This document shows positions 23,045 to 36,600 of a stretch of 64,000 nt of DNA, in pieces. Numbering within the stretch: the stretch's first letter is position 1; every line of letters begins with the position of its first letter. This DNA is from Gordionus sp. m RMFG-2023 (Eukaryota > Nematomorpha > Gordioida > Chordodea > Parachordodidae), in NCBI RefSeq assembly GCF_954871325.1, contig NC_088776.1:22802508-22866507 (forward strand). Direction: 5' to 3'. Below the pieces are notes generated by a model, which was given only the letters and a program-made list of their open reading frames with translations, was not told where the DNA came from and did no database searches. Made by a program: the position numbers and the translations under genes.

Positions 23045-26000
23045 TTAACTCATGGCCCCAAAAACTGGATTGTAACGGCAAATCGAAGGCCCATATTCTT
23101 GATAATCTTTTTTGGTATGACAAACTTTATAAAATTCTGGAGTGGATGCTAGCATACTACCACCGAACCACACAGCATACCTGATAAATAATTCAGAAAT
23201 GCAAAAAAAACATTTTTTATCCTGGACAGAGCTTTTAAGAATATATTTAAAAATCAAACTCTCTTCATCTTTCCTTCCTTATCAAAATTTTTATACAATT
23301 CTAAATTCAATTAATTTTAAAATAAGTCTACAAACTCTCACCTTTCTCAATCATTTAATAGATAAAAAATAAAAAAAAGATTTTTTCTCTAATTGCTTTT
23401 GACATGCCTCTGCATATGATGAGTGACCACTTGAACATCTATAGGCCTAGGAACTATTCCTCCGGATCCACCTTCTTTAACACTTCCGGCTTCTGCGTAC
23501 TGCTTAAGTCTAGCATCCACGCTTCTCTTCAAATCACGTTGTAGTCTTCTACCTAGATCTTTTGTGATAATTTTGGGAAATTTATTAAAAGAAGCAAAAT
23601 TAATATATTTTGTCAGTTTCTTTTTCTCCCTTTCTTTATTACCTTTAAACATGGTGGATCCTCCCGAGAGAACCACATGCTCATAAAGAGGGCGACGGGC
23701 ATCAATAGGACAGGATTGTATAACGCCATCAACAACGCTGGATAAGGACTCTCTGTGGTCTGGACTCCACATTTCGGGTCGAAAGAAAATTTCAGGACCT
23801 AAAAAACGTTCGTAACCAACGTCTATAACGAAAGGGCGACGAGTTACATTATTTATGCCTTTAAATAAAAGATAAATTTTAGCATAGTAATTATGGAAAA
23901 TGGCGATTAATATGATTGTGACTTAATTTCGAACAATTATTTTAAAGCAATATTTCACAATTTTTTGGATATTAAATGATAATGCACGTTTGGACATAGT
24001 AGCTTATAAACAAAGTTCAATTTTTATAATAATAAAGGTATTTAAATATAGACTATTCCATATTTGTGTTTTGGTTGGATCAGGCAAGTCAAGTTAATTT
24101 TTTTTTGTCAAAATTTACTTGATATCAAGCACGTAGCCCTCAAGTCGATAATGCTATAATAACTCTTGCTGTATTCTACGGCTCTCCTAATGCAAGTTAC
24201 TGATTTCCTTAGTATAATTTTTTATCGTTATAATATTAGATTTTTTGTTCTATTGCTATCCATAGGGTGAGGGAATGGAGATTTGATTTAGATAATTTGA
24301 TTTTTTAAATTTAAAATATATTTTGTTTTGGAATCCATAGGTTTTTTTTGGTATTTTATTATAAATTTAATATGTATTTCTTAATAACAGGTCTGACATT
24401 AGTTGTTTGTTGTATGAGAACAAGCTTATTTTGTTAGTTTGATTAGTGTTCGCTGCTGCTTCGTCTATGCTCTAATTAAATATTAACTTTTATAGTGCTT
24501 AGCATATTTTGGTCCCATCTGGCTTAACGATTCAAGACAGGATGAGACCTTGCAAACACTACTATTACCTAAAAAGAGTCTATAAATAACTGCCACATAT
24601 GACATTAACATCGTATTGTTTTTAGGATTAGTTCTATGCACAAATAGTACATACTATAATTTGAATAAGAAAAAAAATTATATAATGAATAGAAAATTCT
24701 TATTATAACTTATGTTGACCTATCACGTGTTTGCATAATTTTATTATTTATATTTACTAATAATAATATTAGATTTATTAATTTCCAGGATTTTGTATTA
24801 TATTTAAAAAAAACTATAATATAATATGACGGTAAAGATTAGAGCATAAGAACGGAGAGAAAGAAGTAAAATTATTCATGAAATTAACGAATAACCTTTG
24901 AATTGTTTAATCCAGGATTTAGGATCCGTGTCGTACTTATTAAATTCGCGGCACATATCGGGGCAAACGTATCTTTATTTTTTTAATAAATAAAAAAAAT
25001 TAAAATGTAATAAATTAGATTACCCAAAAAAATATAAATAGCCACAATATTATTTTGGGAGAAATGTTCTGATTAAAAAAATCATGAAATAGAGTTATTC
25101 TTATTAGTAGGGCTAAGGCTTGAAAATATATAATTCTTACACTTCTTTTGCTTTTCAAAAAATAATATTTTTTGCTTTTGCTCCTATTAGAAAAATTGTG
25201 ATGGAAATAATACATTTTTTGGGTTTTTTTTAATAATAATGTTTATGCTTTGCTTTTGGTCAACTAATTTTTATTTTGCTATTAGTCCAAGATTTATATT
25301 GTTTAAAATCTAATTGGTTATAAACTATTAGAAATAAAATTAGATGACTATTTAAAGTGACTGGATAGAATAGGCAAAATAGCGAAACTTTTCACAATCT
25401 AGAAACATACTGAATAATTTTATAAATATTTTGAAAAACAAACAAAAAATTTTCGCATATATTTTATTTTAATTTTTCAGATTCTGATTGTGCAAAAATT
25501 TTTATGATCCCTCATAAAAAAATATTAGGACGGGACGGACAACTTGTATTAAAAATATTTAACGGGCTGGGCTGAACAAAATATTCAACGGGCCTGGCCG
25601 ACCTCTAGATCTGGGTCCCTGCCTATCAGATAAATAAAATCTGTTAATTCCCTCTATTATTTTTATGTAGGCTATGTATTTTTTATAATTCTCAAAGTTT
25701 TTTTAATTTTCCGACGTTAAATCCCATGTACTTTTGTCTAATTTTTAACTCACAGTATATTTTTAATATAAGCCCTTTGTTATGCCCCTTAGAGTCTAGA
25801 TGATTTAACTATGAATTATTAATAGTCCGATACTCATTGAATAGTATGGATACAAACTTTGCAAGTTCATATGAATATCGCTAATATGCAAAATCGTTGA
25901 AATATTCCTTGCATTTCTGATATTACCAGAAACTGAAACATTTGATTTAAGGTATTCTATTCTTTTTAAAATTATATTTTATATAGATAAAACGCTAATC

Positions 26001-28425
26001 CGTTCATATTGAAGAGGGTTATCCGGCTGGTATTCTTTTCTTGACCCATTTCTAGGGGTACTTCGTGTTAATGTTAAAAATATCTTTACAAGCATAAATT
26101 GTATTGATTTATTAAGACAGCTCCTTTCTATAGATATATTTGATAGTTTTTAAAGGGGTTTCTCTTCTGATTACCCTAATGATTATCTAAAAATCATTAA
26201 TCATTTGGTTTATAATAATGAATGGTTTTGTTAAATGACTCGATTTGAGCCGATATTTAAAAAAGGCTAACTTAATATTTCATCCAGAAAAATATAATGC
26301 AAGCATGAAGATTTTACTCATAGATGGCACACCGGTTTGGGCATCTATTAAAATCTCGAGGCTTAGGCAATATTTTTATGGCGAAAATAGTAAGTTAGCC
26401 GTTTTTATAAATCAGCCCAAATCGAGCCGTTTAACAACACTAATCATGAGGTAGATCAGTGTTACAACTGAAACTGAGATAGGCATTTTTGAGAAAGAAC
26501 GTTAATAGCTCTCTATTAATCAAGCCTAGCAAAATTTTAATATTTTCTTTCGCGTGTATCAAAATGCGATCAAGAAATCTATTTTTTTTAGTTGTCTTGA
26601 ATTTTCAAAGACAAGACTAAAATCAAAAAAGAGAAATTTTCAAGCTTATAAAAGTGATAACCCCATTTTTTCTTTGACGAGCCGAGCCGTTTCCAAACTC
26701 TGCTCGGGTGGAACGTTAGCGGTTTCGTTTCTATCCCTAAGCAATTGTTGAACAAAGCCAGTTATATCGCGACCGGCTATAGGCACGTGTTTAACGCAAC
26801 TGCCTATGGCGAACCCATCTGCAACCGGGATAACGTGTGTTACTCCATCGCCAGAATCGATCACTGTGCCTTTATAAAAATAAAAAATATCATTAAATTT
26901 GATTGGATGAGAAATTTGGTTTTGTTATAAAAAATATTATTTTTGAAAAACAGATTTGTTCTATTTAAATATTAAATACGAGTTTTATTTTCGAGCAATT
27001 TTTTAAAAAAAGAGAAATTATAATATTAACCATAGTAATAACCATCTAGCCCTTATTAGACCTTCGCCCATATCTGGCCCATATAATTAATACAATGATA
27101 ATTCAGATGAGATTATATCCATTGAGGAAAAAATAATTATAAAACACTAAAAAACGATTTTTTTAAAATATAATTTATTTTCAATTTCCCTTTGAATCAT
27201 TTTATAAAATACAGCCAAAATGATTTAAAATCAAGGCCGGCCTATGAGGTAAAATGATCGAGTCAAATTTTAAAAGAGTTTTTAAAATTTTGATTATTAT
27301 ATGGTCCAACGAGTCAAGATTTTTAATTTCCCGTTCAGTTTATGGTATTTAACCCTACTTTAATTATGGTGTATACTTATTAAATTTGAATAAGCTTCAT
27401 TATAAAAACTAAATATGGGCTGGCTAGTGCTAAATTAATATTCATAAAAAAATACTGAGACTATAAATATAATTAAAAATCAAGAGTCATCATAATAGAT
27501 ATCTTAAACAAATACAATCAACAAATCCACCCAAATATTACTATTTTTATACCCTGTAAATCGTATCAAAGGCATCAAAAATGTTGGAAATTGGAATACA
27601 AATAAATATATTTCATTCCGCCCTATTAAATAACAAGATTTATATATAATAAGGAATATAATTTAATCATCTAATTTGCATATAACAATAAAGTTGGTGT
27701 GTTAAAATATAAAATAATAATGAATATTGCTAATAAATAATTAAACCATTTCCATTCTTTTGAAGTAGAATTTAGCATTAAATTTCATGTAAGCCTGCCT
27801 AGTCCTAACACCTATAAAAATCTAAAATACCCAAGAAAGATATATATATTCGATTACCGGTCATAGTCCGCTTAGCTACCGTCTTAGAAGTCCAGCTTGC
27901 AGCTAAGGCTAAAACAGCCTGTACCGCTATGTAAAGACCCGGCGCATTAAATGTTTCAAAAACGATCTCTGCCAAATATTCCCGATTTTCGGGTGGGTTT
28001 AAAGGGGGCTCTGTCATGAGAAAATGGTGGTCCTCAGGCTGTACACGTAGGAGGCCAAACATGCAACGTTGTAGAAATTTTTCCATAAGGTCCCAATCTG
28101 CTACGAGCCCATGCCTAACTGGATATTTTAACGAATATGCTCCAGCACCTGCTGGCCCACCCGCCAAAAGAGCCCGATCTCCAATGTGAAAATCTAAGTC
28201 TTCTATAATGCAAGAGGCCAAGGGAGCCTGGGCTGATCCCCCACTTCCCCCTTCTTTACTATAAGCTGGTGCAGAAGGAGCTGGGAATGGACCCTCACGA
28301 ATGGCAACGGCAGTGGGGAGAATAAAGGAAGGTTCTGAATTGCCTGCAAATCCCATCTTCGTGTAGCCTGTGCCCACATCAATAACGCAAGCTGGCAAAT
28401 GGTTCCAGCTACCAAGGTTTGACAT
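23045..28425 (-). CDS. ARP3: Actin-related protein 3 (Arp2/3 complex)
   Basis: Nucleotide-binding core subunit of the Arp2/3 complex, which starts branched actin filaments at the cell cortex. Six exons: 28425-27858, 26869-26662, 24972-24896, 23858-23643, 23558-23408, 23180-23045. They join in phase to 1356 bp, 451 residues (human 418). Evidence: [34 protein letters not shown], the [19 protein letters not shown] loop, [15 protein letters not shown] in the 77-bp exon, [36 protein letters not shown], and the C-terminal [20 protein letters not shown]. Two low-complexity insertions (residues about 44-75 and 87-97, rich in Gly, Ala, Ser, Pro) lengthen the N-terminal part, as in some other ARP3s. 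Introns are 988, 1689, 1037, 84 and 227 bp; the last starts with GC instead of GT. MITEs lie in the second intron. No stops or shifts; probably functional. Confidence 0.96.
25500..25612. repeat. GGGCC-type MITE relic in ARP3 intron 2
   Basis: GACGGGACGGACAACTTG, AACGGGCTGGGCTGAAC and AACGGGCCTGGCCGACC alternate with A/T runs and lead to CGACCTCTAGATCTGGG, similar to the TAGAGGTC end of the MITE family read in reverse. The opposite end was not found. Confidence 0.5.
26228..26440. mobile_element. Palindromic 0.2-kb MITE, copy 2, in ARP3 intron 2
   Basis: TTGTTAAATGACTCGATTTG at the left pairs with the right end CAAATCGAGCCGTTTAACAA, with pairing continuing through GGCTAACTTAATATTT. The shared centre (AGCATGAAGATTTTACTCAT ... 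ATCTCGAGGCTTAGGC) is well preserved. Transcribed with ARP3, it would form a long hairpin in the intron. Confidence 0.85.
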
Positions 28426-30650
28426 TATTAGCTGTATTATATTGATTATAAATAATTATTGATTGAGGGGGGGGGCGTCATATTCTTAAAATTCTTAAAG
28501 TGAAGGCATTTGTATCATTTTAAACTATTATTTACTATAAAATATCAAGGAATATTGAAATATATAAAAAAAAATATTAATAATTTATTAAGCATTATAA
28601 AATAATAATTTTATTATAGGGTATTGATATAGAATGATTGGATATAATTTTCAGGGGTATCAAAAATCTGATAGGTTTCTATGTATAGATACACCTCTGC
28701 AAAAACTCAACTTTAAAAATAAAAAAAATGCCAAAGTAATTAGCAATGGTTGGATGTATTAAAATAATTAGTTTAATATAATATTAATATATTTTTTTTA
28801 CAAAATGAAGATAAATAAAACAAATTTTTTTAAGATTCATTTGGTTGAAATTTATTTTAATGCAGTAATAAAAGTATTAACAATTCACAAAAGGTACTCA
28901 TTCTATCAAAAAGGAATTGGAACTACAAATTCCCAAGTGATAACAACTAGGCAAATAATGGCAAAATTGGATCTTTCAATATCAGTAAAAAAACACTCTA
29001 TTTACACATGAATCGCGGTTTAAGGTTAATTTGAATTGTGTTGGCAATACAGTAGGCATAAAATAAATAAAAATATTTAATTCATTTTGAATGATTTGGA
29101 TCCAATAGAAAAAAAAACATATAGTAAATTATTCATTTAACTTGAATACAGATAAATTTTTATTTTTTCTAAAAAAAAATTTTTTAAGCCCAAACTACGT
29201 CAGATTTTGGGTCTACCCATGTAGAGCTCTAGTACAGTACAGGCCCATAGAATAGCCAAATTAGCTGGCCTAAAAATAGATAAGGTTCGTATTATTTTAA
29301 AAGAAGATGCACTAATAAATAACTTTACATTAATGCCATAAGCTAAAGTCATGACAATTAACTAAAATTGTAATTTAATATAAAAAATATCCATTATACA
29401 GAATTATTGATTTATTCATAATTAATATCTTATTTTGTTAAATTTTTAACTAAATCCTTTTCTATGATGATAAATCATAAAATAAAATAAATTTATTGCA
29501 ATTTTGGGTTTGTTCTTTCTTTCTTGAAAATTAAAAATTGTGATGGTATCATTATTAGTGCATCTTTAGTTTTAAAGAGTTTATTTTATTCTGAAAATTA
29601 GTTAAACTTTAAAATAAAAAAATTTAAAATTGATGCTAATTTCTTTATTTATATCAGAGGTCTGCAGGCCAAAACTCTAGATCTGACCCAAATTTGAAAA
29701 ATACTTACTTTATGACATGAAATTTATTTCAAATAATTTGGTTGTATTAGATTATTTCAAAAGGAAACTAATAAATAAAATATAGGCAGAACATAAAGCA
29801 ATATGATGATTATAAAATAAACTTTAAAATAAGGAAAATTTAAAAAAAAATCAAGAGGTTAGAAATATTTATAGTTATTTTCATACTGTTTTGTAATAAA
29901 TAGATAAAAATCATTAAATTATCAAAGTTATTGTTGAATATTAAAAGAATAAAATAGATATGTTATGTTTGAGATTGGACGATAACAGAACTGACTATTC
30001 TGAAGATCATGTTAAGTATTCAAACTAGGGAGAACAACAGCTCAATATACACAAATGTAAATTTAATTTAAAGCATCTTATAATATATCCAATTTGAACC
30101 AAATTGAGGATATTCATATATAAATTATTTTTCTCTGTGAGTTAACCATAGAAAATTAAGGGATGGTCACAAACTCTTCCCAACACCAATAATTTTAGGT
30201 AAAAATGATTTAGATTCTTGATATAAATAAATCCAGCCTTGTATTATATAATCTAAGTTCAAGTTAATTTTAGGTCTTCCATATATATAAATTTTATCGA
30301 TATAGATATGATATAACCAGAAATAATTAAAAAATACCATTAAAAAAAAATTCTATTTAATAATAATCCAAAAAAAAACTTTGCTATTAATTTAATAAAG
30401 GATGTTTATATACCATCTAAGAAAAATAATTTTGCATTATAATACATAAATAAATATTTTATACTCACATGGCGTAATTTACTAATTGGACTATTTTATC
30501 AAATAAAATTTTCATATCGAATATTTGACATTTGTTGATGTATAAAAATTTTTGATCAGATTTATTAATGTCAAATATATTATGTTTTATTTCTGATTGA
30601 TGTATAATTTTCTGACAAACTAATTTCTTTTTTATTTATATTTTTACAAA
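28426..30650. promoter_or_regulatory. Divergent intergenic region between ARP3 and NCLN
   Basis: ARP3 (leftward) and NCLN (rightward) start from opposite ends of this 2.2-kb gap, so it should contain both promoters, though no element was identified. A G9 run lies at 28467-28475. A weak GGCC-type MITE relic occupies about 29190-29690 (GGTCTGCAGGCC near 29660). An open frame of 68 codons at 28805-29011 resembles nothing known. Confidence 0.4.
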
Positions 30651-33600
30651 ATGACACTGGAAAATATATCATATTTTATCGAGTCCCTTAAGATCTCGAT
30701 TTCGCCTTACAGTTTGATACTGATTCCTTTATTAGTTATTTTAGTTCCTCATCATGTTTTATCTTCAAAAACATTTCCTGCCTTTAGAATACAACAATTT
30801 GATCTTCAAGGCATTTCATATGGTTAGTTAAACACCACTATTATAAATTTTTTAAAAATATAATATAGGTAGTCAAAGTGTTGCTATTAATACAGAAGCA
30901 AAAATAATAACATCAAATAACTGGATAAGAAAATGTCTGATTTTACATTTATCAGAAATAAGTGGACATCTATCAGATATATTAAATAAAGCTGCTGCTT
31001 TAGTCATTATTATACCTAACAATATTAATCTATTTAATGAAATTGAGAGAGAAGTAACAATTGAAATTTCATTAAAGCTATTTTAATTAAAATATATTGT
31101 AGAATATATTTGAACTTGAACAAAGATTAATAAGTTCTGACATAGCAATACCAATTTATTTGATAGTTGAAGATCAATATAATCACAATGATTTGAATAG
31201 AATAATTAATACATTAAATTCAGATCAAAATAAAAATAAAAAAGGTACTTATATAATATATTCATTTATATAAAAATTATAAGATGATACTGCATTTAAT
31301 GAAATGATTAAGGCTGCTACGATTAATACCTATTTTGTTACATACAAAACTAAGGATGCACAATTGCAATCATCGACTTATTCCAGAGCATTAGATAACT
31401 TTGAATTAATAAATATTCAAGTTCTAATAATATTTAATATCATATTTTAATTTTTTTATAGGCAAAATTAAGTGGTATACATGAAGAAGAATCTCCAAAT
31501 ATTATTATAGTAACACATTATGATACATTTGGTCTCTCACCAGTAATTATTATTATTAAATGAATTATTTTTGTTATAGTATTAATTTAATTTTGAGTTT
31601 TTTTTGGATATGAATTATATATAAATACAATTTATTATACATAATCTTTGGTTTTCATTAGGCATTATCATTTGGATGTGATAGCAATGGTAGTGGGTTG
31701 GCCGCATTTTTGGAAATTGCTCGTATATTAAAAATGTTTTATTCATCACGGCAAATGCTACCAAAGTACAAAAATTAAAATTATGAGGGTATTACAATAA
31801 AATCTCTTTAATAACAGTTTTTTTAGAAATGAAATGTTGGTAGTTTTTGTTAATTTTAAAGTGTGACTAAAATATGCTCCTCCATAAACTAAGCAATCCT
31901 ACATTCCCCTTATCAAAGAAGCTTTAATTTAATAATATTAATATAATATTGTGTTTAGCTTATCAAGTTGATTTAGAAATGTATTTTTTATATTACAAAA
32001 AAACTGATATCAAAATGAAATTTAAAAAAATACATTTTTAACATGACTAAAATATGCATCCCTACATGTACCCATATGCATCCTTATGTGCCCCCATACA
32101 GGTCCCTACACAACCATGATAATTATGCGCTATTTTAAAAAATGAATTCAGAATTCTATTTAGCTCGATTCTGAAAATGTCAATACTAAATTTTAAATTT
32201 TTTTATAACTTAGAGGGCTTTTGAAAATCATTTTTTGACCAAACTAGTAATTCCTATGCAACCCCTATTAAGGCACTAATTTGAAAATATAAAATCAGGT
32301 TTAGCTCTTCGCAGATTCAGAAAATGACATTAGCTTTTTTTTAAAAAAAATTTGCGATCCCTATTAAAAGTACTTAAATTAAAAAAAAAATATAGAATTG
32401 TATTTAGCTTATTGAGATGATATTGAAAAAGCTATTTTGAATTTTAAAAAAACTGTTAAGTAAAATATTAAATAGGGCTGTGCCAATCCACATATTTTTC
32501 ACCTATATTTTCCGATATCGGTTCAAAGCCGATCCGATATTTATAATTACTTTTCACTACCCCCCTTTGAACCAAATTTAATTAAGAAATCAATATTTTT
32601 ATGTAAAAAATCTAGTGATGTTAAAAGTTACTTTTGAAACATAACTAGTTACAGTTACTAGTTACATTGGCAAAAACATAACTAGTTACAGTTACTAGTT
32701 ACATTTTTACAAAAGTAACTAGTTATTAGTTACAGTTATTTTCAAAAGTAACTAGTTACTTACTTTATACATCATTCATATGTGCATTATTTATTTATTG
32801 ACATTTATTTAATATAAAAAAAAACAAAGTATAATCAGTTATTAAATAATATACAATTTATTTATATAAAAAATATCGCAAAATTGAATATTTACATCGA
32901 ATACAAAAATATATATTTGCATTGAAAAAAAAAACATTTATTTTTCATAAAAATTAGAATCTTATAAATGTTTATTTGCTTTTAACAACAAATTAATTTC
33001 AAAGTTATTATCTAGAAGACGTGCTCGTTTATCTCCAAATATGAGCTTACCTAGACTGAACAAGCGCTCTACGGGAGCACTTGATGTTAGAACAACATTA
33101 TATTTAATAAAGAGTAATTTTAACTTTGGAAAATCGTTATATAAAGAAAACGTGTTGTTATTAGATTTGATAAAGTTTTCTATAAGTTTATTATCCAGAA
33201 TATTTTGGCGCTTTAGGTCAAAAAATCCAACTACATCAAGTGATGTTGGTTTTGAGCATGATTCATTCGTCTGGGATTCACTCTGAGGTATTAAGGTATT
33301 TATTAAATTTAAAATTTCCTCTTTTTTTGCTTTATTCCTTTCTTGCCTAATCCAAGGCCAGTCAGTTTTAAATAAAGGGTGAAGAATTAAAGCAATGATG
33401 TTGTCATTATCATAAAGATTATTAAACCTATAACATGATATTATTAATTTATAAATAATTATTTGATTTAAGTTACCTTTTTTCAATACTAGCTAATATA
33501 GTATCCTTTAGAGGTTGACAATATTTTAATACCTGCACATCTGCCATACATATAATTATTTGTGTTATTGTTGGGGTATAATAACCCAGATACATGTACT

Positions 33601-36600
33601 TTTCACCTTCAAGAATATCAATGGCTTTGGACACTGGTCGCATAATCTAATTTTTAAATTGTAAATTTTTATAAGACTTTAATTTAAATTTACACTACAA
33701 TATTCTTTTATAAAATCACGATCATCTGATGTGAATCTACACAATTTTAATTCATCACATAATGAATCAAATTCCACAGGCACTTGATTTAAGAACGATA
33801 ATATTTTGGCCAGGGATTTATAAAAGGAACCCCACCTTGTTATAACGGGATATGGGAGTTGAGAATGTAATTTTTTTAAAATAAGTTCGGCAGATGGCCC
33901 AGATTTATTTTGGAGGTTCCACAAACGTTGGCATTTAGATATAGCTAAGTTATAAACTTTCCTATACCCCTCATTGTTTAAAAGTAACTTGTTGGCATCT
34001 TGTGTTGCCACTAAGTTTAATGTATGGCAAGAACATCTTCGATGCTTGGGAAGGTAGTCGAAGTCATTAATATCATAACTGGAGAGCCCAGAAGAAGACA
34101 TTATATCTTCTATTGAGATATATTCAATATCAGAAACAGAATCTTCCTCCATTATAATAGATGGGCAGCTAAATACTCTAAGAGAAATAATTTATAAAGT
34201 AAATTAGTTAGGCATACCTAAACGCCTTTGAAAAGTTGCTAGCATTATCCGTTATTGTGCAGATATTTTTATTTTGGATATGGAACTCCTTAAAAACAGC
34301 AGTTAAGGCTTTGCTGATCACATCATATGTATGCCTACCTTGTAGTCTTTGGCAGGCTAGAATAGCTGAACGCCTTTCCAATTTCTCCACATCAATCCAA
34401 TGCACTGTTATACCAATATAGGAGCTATTATTAATATAACAAAAGATAACCAAATGTATTGTGCACTTTAGTAAAAAATAATATTTACCGATTAAATGCT
34501 GTCCAGCAGTCAGCTGTTGTACAAACATAATTAGGCTCTAACAATTTTTCTATTAGAATATCTTTCATTTGAACAAAATATTTTGATATTCTTGAGGTTA
34601 AGGTTTGTCTGCATATAATCTTCATATTAGGTTGCAGGGTGTTTATCAGCTCAACAAAATCTTCATCATCACAGGTTGTATATGGGTGATTTCCATTTAT
34701 TATATATTTAATAATTTGTGAATCAAATTTATCTTTGCTGATACCTTTAAAATTTGATTTTCCACCAAAGTCAAGTTTAGTTTGTTTTAACTTACTTGAT
34801 GTGGCTAAATTGTTTTTTTATTATCTATGGTTTGTTTTATATTTACGGATTGGTTAGGATGCTTTCTCTATAGATATATGTTTTATATATATAAATATTT
34901 AATTAATATTAATTATTGTTATAAAGTTAATTCATTTAATTATTCTATATAATATTAATACAATTTATATAAACTTACAGAGATATGTTTCCATAAATTA
35001 GCTGTGGATGACTTAGATGCTGCAATATACTTTTTATATGGTAGGCATAAGAGGCATTTGACAATAATATTAGTATTATTACCAGCCTTGTGGTATTCAA
35101 AATATTTTTCAAAACTTGGCCAAGGAAGGTCATTTTTTTTTGCAATTATTGTAGGAGAAAGTATAATTTCTTCATCTGACTCAGAATCCATATCCATATT
35201 GTATTCTGTTTCTTCCATCTAGGAGATAAATATAAATAGCACTATCTAAATTAGGAATAGAATAATCAATTAGAGTGAAACATACAGTTCTAAAATGTGT
35301 CTATTTTATATATAATTTGAATATAAATAAAATTCAGGCTAGACCAAAAAATAAATTTCAGAAAGCAATCATTTTTTTAAATTTGAGTCATGTTCTTATG
35401 CTTTTGTTAGACATGGTTCTTGTAAGTAATGATTAATAATTTAATATTAAATTCTAAAATAATCTGTCTTTGTTTTTCCTTATACTAAAAATTTTTTTTT
35501 ATTACGTATGTTATGAAGTTCCAATGCTTGTTACTTGATGGAAAAAAATATATTGTGCTACATTTGTAAATAAATATAATATTAAAATTTATTAAATTAC
35601 TTGAATTTCCTTACAAAATTATGAAGCCCAGCAGCAATGTAACAATTTAAGAAAAGAAAATCAATTTGAACGGGAAATTATAACAATCAGTCATTTTCAC
35701 AAAATATTAAATTAATAAATTTAATTTAAAATTAATTTATCACAAATATTAAAAATAAAATTAATTATTTGAATATATCGTTAAAAGTAACTAGTTACTT
35801 TAGGCAGTTACATTTCAAAAATTATAACTAGTTACAGTTACTAGTTACAATTTTAAAAATATAACTAGTTACAGTTATTTTTTAGCCAAAATGTAACTAG
35901 TTACAGGTAAACATCACTAAAAAAATCGAATTATGCATTTAATTTAATTTTTTTATTTATACAATTGACTATAATTCAGGGACAAGAACCTTCCTTCTAA
36001 AAAAAATGGGTTCAGGTTTGGGTTCAATGAAGAATCCTTGAACCTGGTTTAGGTTCAGGGTTCAGAGACCAGAAAAATAATGACTTATTAAAATTAGTTA
36101 AAATAACAGAAATATCATTTTTTTTATAAAATTTATTTTAATTTGTATTGTCAAAAATAATTATCATCATTATTATAATATAAAAAGATTATTAAATATA
36201 ACAAATATAATTACACAAAAAAATGACCAAAAAATGTTTTTTTTAAATTAATATTTTTTTTGAATAAAAAAACAATTGTTTTGAATAAGAACTCTTTAAA
36301 TAGGAAATCTTTTATAAATAAAAATATATTATATTAATTTTAACATATTATTTAAATTAAATAAAATGAAAGTTTAAAATAAAAAAATAAACTTTTTAAA
36401 ATTAAAAAAAAGCTTGAACCCTAAATTTAAAAAAAAGGTTTGGGTTGGGTTCGGCGAAATATTGAGGGTTAGGGTTCTCCTCCCTGCTATAATTAAAAAA
36501 AAAAAATTATAATAGATAAAAAAATATTATATTAATGTAAAATAAATATACATAACATAAAATAACAAAAAAAAAGTATAAGTAAAAAGATCAATCGGTT

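Noticed and set aside
33041-33286. 81-codon plus-strand frame
   Set aside because: Antisense shadow of the hAT dimerisation exon.
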